Shown here piece after piece: positions 58,087-64,000 of a stretch of 64,000 bases of DNA. The DNA is taken from NCBI GenBank assembly GCA_014529385.2, contig CM043960.1, positions 117,996,043 through 118,060,042 of the forward strand, in the 5' to 3' direction. Every line of letters starts with the position of its first letter. Positions within the stretch are counted from its first letter, which is position 1. A program made the position numbers and the translations under genes. The notes beneath the pieces were generated by a model. That model had not been told where the DNA came from. It saw only the letters and a list, made by a program, of their open reading frames with translations, and ran no database searches. This stretch comes from Adiantum capillus-veneris (taxonomy: Eukaryota > Streptophyta > Polypodiopsida > Polypodiales > Pteridaceae).

Positions 58087-60393
58087 ATGGCTGGATCACA
58101 GGACACTGCTCTTTACAATATCAAGAAGCTGGATGGAACCAATTTCCCATTGTGGAAGAAGCAGATTTTGCACGTGTTGGTACAAAAGAAGCTGATAAAA
58201 CCTATAAAGCTCAAGGGGATAAAACCAGAAGATATGGACGAAGATGAATGGAGAGAAATGGATGAATTGGCACTTTCTACCATTATGCTGACTTTGGCAG
58301 AAAGTGTTTACTTCAATGTAGCAGACGAGATGTCGGCTTATCAAGCATGGTTAAAGCTGAGTGATCTTTATGAGAAGCAGAGTGCAGCTTCACAGGTATA
58401 CTGGCTTAAGAAGCTTGTTGACTTGAAGATGAAAGAAGGGACACCTATGTCCAATCATCTGAATGAATTCAACACAATCTATAGTCAGTTGTCAGCTCAA
58501 GGTGTCAAGTTTGATGAACCTGTTAGATCTATGTTCCTGTTGATCAGATTGCCGGAAAGTTGGGACACTTTTCGCACAGCTTTGAGTAATTCTGCACCTC
58601 CAGATGGTTTGAACATAGCAGGTGTAGAAGGAAGTCTGCTTACTGAAGAAACCAATAGAAAGACAATGGACAAAGGCAAAGGAACAACCTTAGTTGTCAG
58701 GGGAAGGACCAAAGAAAAGTACAAAGGTGGAAAGAGGAATCAGTCTCGTAGCAAGTCCCGCAGTGCTAAAGGCAAGAGTGACATAGAATGCTACCATTGT
58801 GGCAAGAAGGGTCACATGAAAAAAGACTGCAGAGAATGGAAAGCAGAAAAAGGCAAAGAGAAAGTTGAAGACCATGGTGAGAAGAACAAGTCCTCAGTGA
58901 AGATTCAAGAAATAAATGTGACAAACACTGTTGCAGAGGATGATAGTCTAGTGTCAGGAAACATCTACTTCTTGAAGAATACAATGGACTCAACTCTTCT
59001 TACAGCATCTGATGGAAATGCACTGAGTGACTGGATTATAGACTCAGGGGCATCACTTCATGTGTCTCCAAACAAGGAGTGGTTTACCTCTTATGTGACC
59101 ACTAAAGATCATGTTCGGCTAGGCAATGGGCAGACATGTGAGATCTTAGGTGTTGGAGATGTTCAATTGAAGTTTCAGAATGGCTCTTCTTTCACGCTGA
59201 AGAATGTGAGACATGTTCCCGCAATTACAAAGAGCTTGATCAGCACAGGTTTACTTGATGATGCTGGCTACGTCACCACTTTTGGACAGAACATGTGGAA
59301 GATATCCAAGGGTTCTATGACAGTAGCACATGGAGTAAAGTCTGGAGGACTTTACATGATTTATGTATCAAATGTCTCTAAAAATGTAATCAATGTAACC
59401 GAGCAGTCGAACATTTCTTTGTGGCATAGCCGGTTAGGACATATGTCCAAGAAGGGAATGGAAATCTTGTCTCGTTCTGGTTATTTGCCTGGCTTTTCAT
59501 TTAATGATTTTGAATTCTGTGAACATTGTCTGTATGGTAAGAAAACACAGCAGCCACATAAGCATAGAAGCAGTAGAAGAGATACACAGTTGGCTCTTGT
59601 TCATAGTGATTTGTGTGGACCTGTGCCTAACCTATCTCTAGGGGGAGCTTCTTACTTTATGACATTTATAGATGATTACTCGAGGAAAGTATGGGTTTAC
59701 TTTCTCAAGAACAAGGATGAATCGTTTAGTGTTTTCAAAACGTTTGTGACACTTGTGGAGAATCAGAGTGGCAAGAAGCTTAAATGCTTACGCACTGACA
59801 ATGGTGGAGAGTATGTTTCAAAGGCCTTTCAGGACTTTTGTGAGTCAAAAGGTATAAAACGTGAACTTACTGCTCCTTACAATCCTCCTCAAAATGGTGT
59901 TGCTGAGAGGATGAATAGGAACATACAAGAGAAGGTTAGAAGTATGTTGTCTAATGCACAACTGCCAAATGGGTTTTGGGCTGAAGCTGTATCAACAGCT
60001 GTTCATCTTGTAAATAGATCTCCTAGCAAGGTTTTGCAGAAGGATTCAGTGCCAGAGATGGTATGGTCAGGCAAAATGCCCTCGTACAAGCATCTCAGAG
60101 TCTTTGGCTGTGAGGCATATACTCACGTTCCAAAGGAATTTAGGAACAAACTTGAGCCAAAGAGTAGAAAGTGCATCTTTCTAGGCTATGGTAATTCTGG
60201 TGAGATGGGGTATAGACTTTGGGATCCCGAATCCAGAAAGGTTGTCCGCAGCAATGATGTTCACTTTAATGAATCCAAATATCTTTCTAAACCAGAGAGG
60301 GTTGAGGAGATTAGAAGAGTTGTCTTCCAAGAAGATGGACCTGCACGTGAAAGACAAAATGTCAGGGCTCAAGAGGAAGCAAGGAGAGGATAG
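58087..60393 (+). CDS. C2 Gag-protease-integrase polyprotein part
   Basis: 768 codons from ATG 58087 (M-A-G-S-Q-D-T-A). Gag UBN2-type fold about residues 10-180 (L-D-G-T-N-F-P-L-W), zinc knuckle C-Y-H-C-G-K-K-G-H-M-K-K-D-C near 237, protease W-I-I-D-S-G-A-S near 318, pre-integrase zinc region (L-W-H-S-R-L-G-H, C-E-H-C-L-Y-G-K), and integrase with H-S-D-L-C-G, R-T-D-N-G-G-E-Y and Q-N-G-V-A-E-R (full DDE). It ends in the integrase-RT linker at a TAG caused by a frame change near 60340-60390. This is the best-preserved coding region in the window. Confidence 0.95.
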   Translation: MAGSQDTALYNIKKLDGTNFPLWKKQILHVLVQKKLIKPIKLKGIKPEDMDEDEWREMDELALSTIMLTLAESVYFNVADEMSAYQAWLKLSDLYEKQSAASQVYWLKKLVDLKMKEGTPMSNHLNEFNTIYSQLSAQGVKFDEPVRSMFLLIRLPESWDTFRTALSNSAPPDGLNIAGVEGSLLTEETNRKTMDKGKGTTLVVRGRTKEKYKGGKRNQSRSKSRSAKGKSDIECYHCGKKGHMKKDCREWKAEKGKEKVEDHGEKNKSSVKIQEINVTNTVAEDDSLVSGNIYFLKNTMDSTLLTASDGNALSDWIIDSGASLHVSPNKEWFTSYVTTKDHVRLGNGQTCEILGVGDVQLKFQNGSSFTLKNVRHVPAITKSLISTGLLDDAGYVTTFGQNMWKISKGSMTVAHGVKSGGLYMIYVSNVSKNVINVTEQSNISLWHSRLGHMSKKGMEILSRSGYLPGFSFNDFEFCEHCLYGKKTQQPHKHRSSRRDTQLALVHSDLCGPVPNLSLGGASYFMTFIDDYSRKVWVYFLKNKDESFSVFKTFVTLVENQSGKKLKCLRTDNGGEYVSKAFQDFCESKGIKRELTAPYNPPQNGVAERMNRNIQEKVRSMLSNAQLPNGFWAEAVSTAVHLVNRSPSKVLQKDSVPEMVWSGKMPSYKHLRVFGCEAYTHVPKEFRNKLEPKSRKCIFLGYGNSGEMGYRLWDPESRKVVRSNDVHFNESKYLSKPERVEEIRRVVFQEDGPARERQNVRAQEEARRG

Positions 60394-61934
60394 AGTGGAA
60401 CCACAGGTTGTGGCTAATAAGCCTGAGCCACCTATTGTGCGTAGATCTGGACGTGTCACGCAACCTCCTGATAGGTTTGTTCCATCTATGAACTATGTCA
60501 TGTTGACTGATTACAATGAGCCTTCATGTTACAAGGAAGCAGTGCAAATGCAGGACTCCGAGAATTGGCAATTGGCCATGCAGTCAGAGATGACAGCTCT
60601 GCATAAAAACAAGACATGGAAGCTAGTTAAATTACCATAGGGCGAAAAGGCTCTACCTTGTAAATGGGTTTACAGGTATAAGATCACCGCTCATGATAGT
60701 CAGCCAAAGTACAAAGCAAGGCTTGTTGCCAAGGGCTTTAAGCAAGAACAAGGCATTGACTTTGATGAAGTCTTCTCTCCGGTGGTCAAGATGACTACAT
60801 TGAGATGCTATCTTGCATTGGTTGCCATATTAGATTTGGTATTGCACCAAATGGATGTCAAGACAGCGTTCTTGCATGGTGATTTAGATGTGGAAATTTA
60901 CATGCAGCAGCCAGAAGGGTTTGTTGAGAAAGGCAAGGAAGATTGGGTATGCCAGTTGTTAAAGAGTCTTTATGACTTAAAACAATCACCGAGGGCATGG
61001 TACCATAAATTCCACAAGTTTATGCTTTCTCAAGGCTACAAACGTAGTGAGTTCGATCACTGTCTATATACAAAGAAGGCTAAGGATGGTAGTTGGCTGA
61101 TCCTTATTTTGTATGTGGATGACATGTTGATTGCTGGCAAGCACTTGGAATAAATTTCAGCTTTGAAGTCAAAGATGGCAAAATCGTTTGACATGAAAGA
61201 CATGGGTGAGGCAAGTCATATACTTGGGATGCGCATTGAGAGAGACATATCAAAGAAGTTGATTTGGTTATCTCAAATAGAGTATATTGACAAGGTTTTG
61301 CAACGTTTCAATATGGAGAAGGGAAAGGCACTGAGTGTTCCATTGCCACCATATGTGAAACTTAGCAAACAAGATTGTCTTGTGTCTGAGGAAGAACAGG
61401 CTGAAATGGATAAGATTCCATATGCGTCTGCAGTGGGTAGTTTGATGTATGCAATGATTGCTACTCGCCCAGACATTGCATTTGCATACAGACTCAGATT
61501 ATGCAGGTGACTTAGACAACCGAAGGTCTACGTCAAGGTATGTCTTTACATTGGCTAGTGGAGCAGTATCATGGCGTTCTAGATTACAAGATTGTGTTAC
61601 TCAGTCTACTACAGAGGCTGAATATGTTGCAGCATCAGAGGCATGCAAAGAATCAATTTGGCTTAATCGACTAGTAACAGATTTGGGAATCAAAGAAGAG
61701 ATTCATGTGTTATATTGTGATATTCAAAGTGCTATACAATTGGCTCGCAATCCAGTTTATCACTCAAAGACAAAGCATGTGGATGTGAAGTATCATTTCA
61801 TCAGGGAAATGCTCGAGGATAAGCAACTTCAGCCTGTCAAAGTTCACACCACAGAAAATCCTGCTGATCTACTTAAAAAAAGACTTCCCTCAGAGAGCTT
61901 TGCGCATTTTCGCAAGCAGTTAGGTGTAGGGTAG
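60340..61934 (+). pseudogene. C2 reverse transcriptase and RNase H
   Basis: Linker and RT front in a second frame to a TAG at 60638-60640; then C-K-W-V-Y-R-Y-K, K-A-R-L-V-A-K-G-F, V-K-T-A-F-L-H-G-D-L, S-P-R-A-W-Y and the catalytic L-Y-V-D-D-M-L. A TAA at 61151-61153 follows, then H-I-L-G-M-R-I and R-P-D-I-A-F-A. Here (about 61488) the sequence jumps to [11 protein letters not shown], so roughly 70-80 codons of the connection and RNase H start are deleted. RNase H goes on with T-E-A-E-Y-V-A-A and [10 protein letters not shown] to 61934. Confidence 0.93.
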
Positions 61935-62011
61935 TACATCACTTCTCTACATCTTTTGTATATTAGCTTGTATAGTAACGTCTCTCACACTTAAAGTACC
62001 ACATTGGACTT

Positions 62012-62023
62012 TAAGTGGGAGGT
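62012..62023 (+). promoter_or_regulatory. C2 polypurine tract
   Basis: AAGTGGGAGGT directly before the 3' LTR. Confidence 0.85.
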
Positions 62024-62215
62024 TGTTGGGGTATAAAGCCCAATGTGGTCGCCCAGGTAAGTGGGCGGGCCGCCAGGTATGTACACATATTCTTTTGTAA
62101 AAACCTAATAAGAACTCACTATGCTCTACACATTACACTAGATCAAGTTCACCATATCGACGTGCTCTTCTTCTCGCACTCTCTCTCGCATCGCACTTTC
62201 GCTCGTACTCCTTCA
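62024..62215 (+). repeat. C2 3' LTR
   Basis: 192 bp, same ends as the 5' copy; four of the nine differences cluster at 62142-62150. Confidence 0.97.
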
Positions 62216-62220
62216 CAGTG

Positions 62221-63672
62221 AAGGTTCGATGAGGCCTGAACAGCTTCTCCATCAAGCGGTTGAATGTGGCTGTTGCATTGTTCAAGCCAAAAGGCATGAC
62301 AATGTATTCGTAAAGACCAAATGTGGTGCGAAATGCGGTCTTTACAATGTCTTGATCAACTATCCTTATTTGATGATAGCCACTTTTTAGGTCAATCCTA
62401 CTGAAGTAGGTCGATCCTTGTAGCTTATCAAATAGGTCTTCTACCCATGGAACGGGAAACCTATTCTTGATAGTGATCCTATTTAGTGCTCTATAGTCGA
62501 CACACATACGATATGTGCCGTCTTTCTTTTGCACTAATAACACAGGTGAGCAAAATGGAGATGAGCTTGGCCTAACCATACCCTTCTCAACTAACTCATG
62601 CACTTGCCGCATAATCTCCTCTTGTTGAGCTTGAGAAACTCTATAAGGAGGTTTGTTAGGCGGTGAACTTCCTGGAAGAAGTTCAATTGCATGGTCATCA
62701 TTACCTCATTTAGGAGGTAGCTCACAAGGGATGTCGTCAATAAAAACATCTTGAAACCCCTTGAGAAAATTGGATAACTCTAATTCCTTTTGGTTGAGTT
62801 TATTTTATTTTGCTAAATTATTAGGTTCATTTTGAGAATCTTTAACAAAAATCATGTACACGGAAATAGAGCTCTTTATTGACTTGTTGAAAGCTGGAGT
62901 ATGTACAATGGGGATAGTGTTACCCATTTCCTTAGCATCTATATATATGTCTTTTTCCCTGAACTTAAAGGAGATTCTCCTTTCAGGAAATTTAATGTCG
63001 GCAGATAGGCGGTCAAACCATGGTGCCCCTAGGATTAAATCCTCATGCTTGAGAGGAGAGATAAAGAAGTCCTCTTTGTCCACATAGCCTTGGACATGAA
63101 GCCTCAATTTCCCAATTAAGGGAGTGACTGAAGATTCTTTCCCCTTGAAGGCACTGTTTGTGGGTAGGACATCTCCCATCTCCTAGGATTGTATGCCTAG
63201 CTTGGTGGCTAACTCCATAGATATAAAATTGTGAGTAGAACCAGGGTCAAAGAGAATAAAAGCATCATGTTCTCTTACCTTTCCCCAAGCATGGCATAGA
63301 GGAGATCCTTTGTGGGGAGTTTGGTGAGTCTCCTCCTCTTGGATTTCAACCAAGGAAGCTCTAGGAGGATCTTGGCGGTTGTTCTTTTGGGGACAAGTGA
63401 GGTACGCAAGCCCTTGTTTGCCGCACTTGAAACACCATTTATCCTTACGATAACGCTCAAGCTCTTTAGGAGAGAGTTTGTTCTTACCTTTGTAAACTCC
63501 CTTCTCTTTAGCTTTGTTGGAGTTGCTCTTAGGAGACTTTTGTATATTGTCCTTCCCCTTAGGCTCATTGGAACCCTTGTTTTCCGGGGACTTATTATTT
63601 CTTTTAGCCCCCGTTTGGAAATTGATTTGAGAGGCCACCATAGTGTGGTGAATTACCGCCGATATGGTATTG
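62221..63672 (-). pseudogene. G3 gag end, protease and RT front
   Basis: Minus strand from 63672: gag end with H-H-T-M-V-A-S and zinc knuckle C-F-K-C-G-K-Q-G-L-A-Y-L-T-C (the usual His is Leu), protease L-F-D-P-G-S-T-H-N-F and I-L-G-A-P-W-F-D, then [17 protein letters not shown] and M-P-F-G-L-N-N, cut at 62221 by C2. Stops at 63183-63185 (TAG), about 62802 and 62706-62708 (TGA where G2 has CGA). Very similar to the G2 frame at 5133-6989. Confidence 0.93.
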
Positions 63673-63929
63673 AAGCGGTCCGGGGCGGGCAACAAGAAGA
63701 GCAACCTCTAGACACCCTTCAAGGCTCCCGTGCTACTCAATGGGGCTGGGGCACAACACAACACAAACCAAAACAACAAAACCCCAGCCAAATCCCAACT
63801 ACACAAGGGGCACCACCTAGTTTAAGAGCGAACTAGGACGCAAAAGAAGAGAATCGTTAGAGAAACCCTCAAACAAGCAAGGAATTTACACTAACCCTAA
63901 CACCAATGGAACACTCTCACACACTAAAA

Positions 63930-63930
<1 letters not shown>
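63673..63930. other. Unassigned sequence after G3 gag breakpoint
   Basis: Similarity to G2 gag ends near 63672. What follows (rich in AACAAAACCCC and CACACAAC) has no match elsewhere in the window and no coding motif. Confidence 0.4.

Positions 63931-63996
<66 letters not shown>
63931..63996. repeat. (GA)n microsatellite at window end
   Basis: About 65 bp of GA repeats, possibly marking another LTR or element boundary. Confidence 0.95.
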
Positions 63997-63999
<3 letters not shown>

Positions 64000-64000
64000 T

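Larger units (their letters stand above)
56799..62215 (+). mobile_element. Ty1/copia retrotransposon C2
   Basis: Plus-strand, 5,417 bp, with two 192-bp LTRs, tRNA-iMet primer site, polypurine tract and a 5-bp target duplication. A single long gag-pol is broken by one frameshift, two stops and a deletion at the RT/RNase H junction. The LTRs differ at 9 of 192 sites by eye. It is inserted head-on into the G3 RT, so it is younger than G3. Confidence 0.97.
44498..63672 (-). mobile_element. Chromovirus G3, interrupted by CACTA-1 and C2
   Basis: Minus-strand Ty3/gypsy element of the G2 family. From right to left: gag (from 63672), protease, RT front (to 62221), copia C2 inserted, RT end (56793), RNase H, integrase, chromodomain (near 54590), a 3' untranslated part into which CACTA-1 inserted, polypurine tract and 3' LTR (46095-44498). 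The gag start and 5' LTR are not in the window; similarity ends at 63672. Many stops are C to T changes. Confidence 0.88.

Noticed and set aside
63312-63836. 174-codon plus-strand frame
   Set aside because: Antisense shadow of G3 gag-protease.

Overview
The window is plant nuclear DNA made almost entirely of nested, decayed transposable elements. The evidence is plant-type: LTR retrotransposons primed by initiator tRNA-Met (TGGTATCAGAGC), a Ty3/gypsy element of the Tat lineage with a second RNase H, a chromodomain-bearing gypsy element, Ty1/copia elements, a CACTA (En/Spm) DNA transposon with a TNP2-type transposase, and long (GA)n, (GT)n and (CT)n microsatellites. I see no intact host gene. 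The species cannot be named from the sequence; a large-genome, possibly seed-free, land plant is only a guess.

Layout. 1-476: copia gag relic. 477-2458: nothing recognised. 2459-14602: minus-strand Ty3/gypsy element G1, with the front of its integrase tandemly triplicated; G2, a 5.4 kb chromovirus-like LTR element (4424-9810, target duplication ACAAT), sits inside the middle copy. 14603-15420: plus-strand gypsy RNase H relic. 16169-34504: non-autonomous LTR element A, split by minus-strand copia element C1 (17682-32003), which is split by the young plus-strand Tat element T1 (18405-27677). This is a three-level nest. 34505-38238: chimeric pieces of LTR families A and B, with short retroelement coding scraps. 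38239-42325: lower-copy DNA with microsatellites and a probable aspartyl-protease relic. 42326-44309: more A and B LTR pieces. 44498-63672: minus-strand chromovirus G3, invaded by CACTA element CACTA-1 (46203-54257) in its 3' untranslated part and by copia element C2 (56799-62215, target duplication CAGTG) in its reverse transcriptase. 63673-63996: unassigned sequence ending in (GA)n.

All coding regions belong to mobile elements and carry stops, frameshifts, deletions or lost catalytic residues. Many lesions are C to T (or G to A) transitions at CGA, CAG or TGG codons, the pattern expected from deamination of methylated cytosine. T1 is the youngest, with LTRs differing at about 21 of 1,555 sites by eye.

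Most notable: (i) the T1 primer-binding site matches not about 18 nt but about 50 nt of a tRNA, reaching through the T arm, variable loop and whole anticodon arm of a tRNA-Thr(UGU); (ii) CACTA-1 carries what looks like a captured heavy-metal-associated (HMA/HIPP) host gene fragment between two direct repeats; (iii) the CACTA-1 left end forms a perfect 25-bp hairpin of its AGCGACG repeats; (iv) the G1 integrase region is triplicated; (v) family A copies share an internal deletion that looks mediated by a 5-bp ACGTT microhomology.
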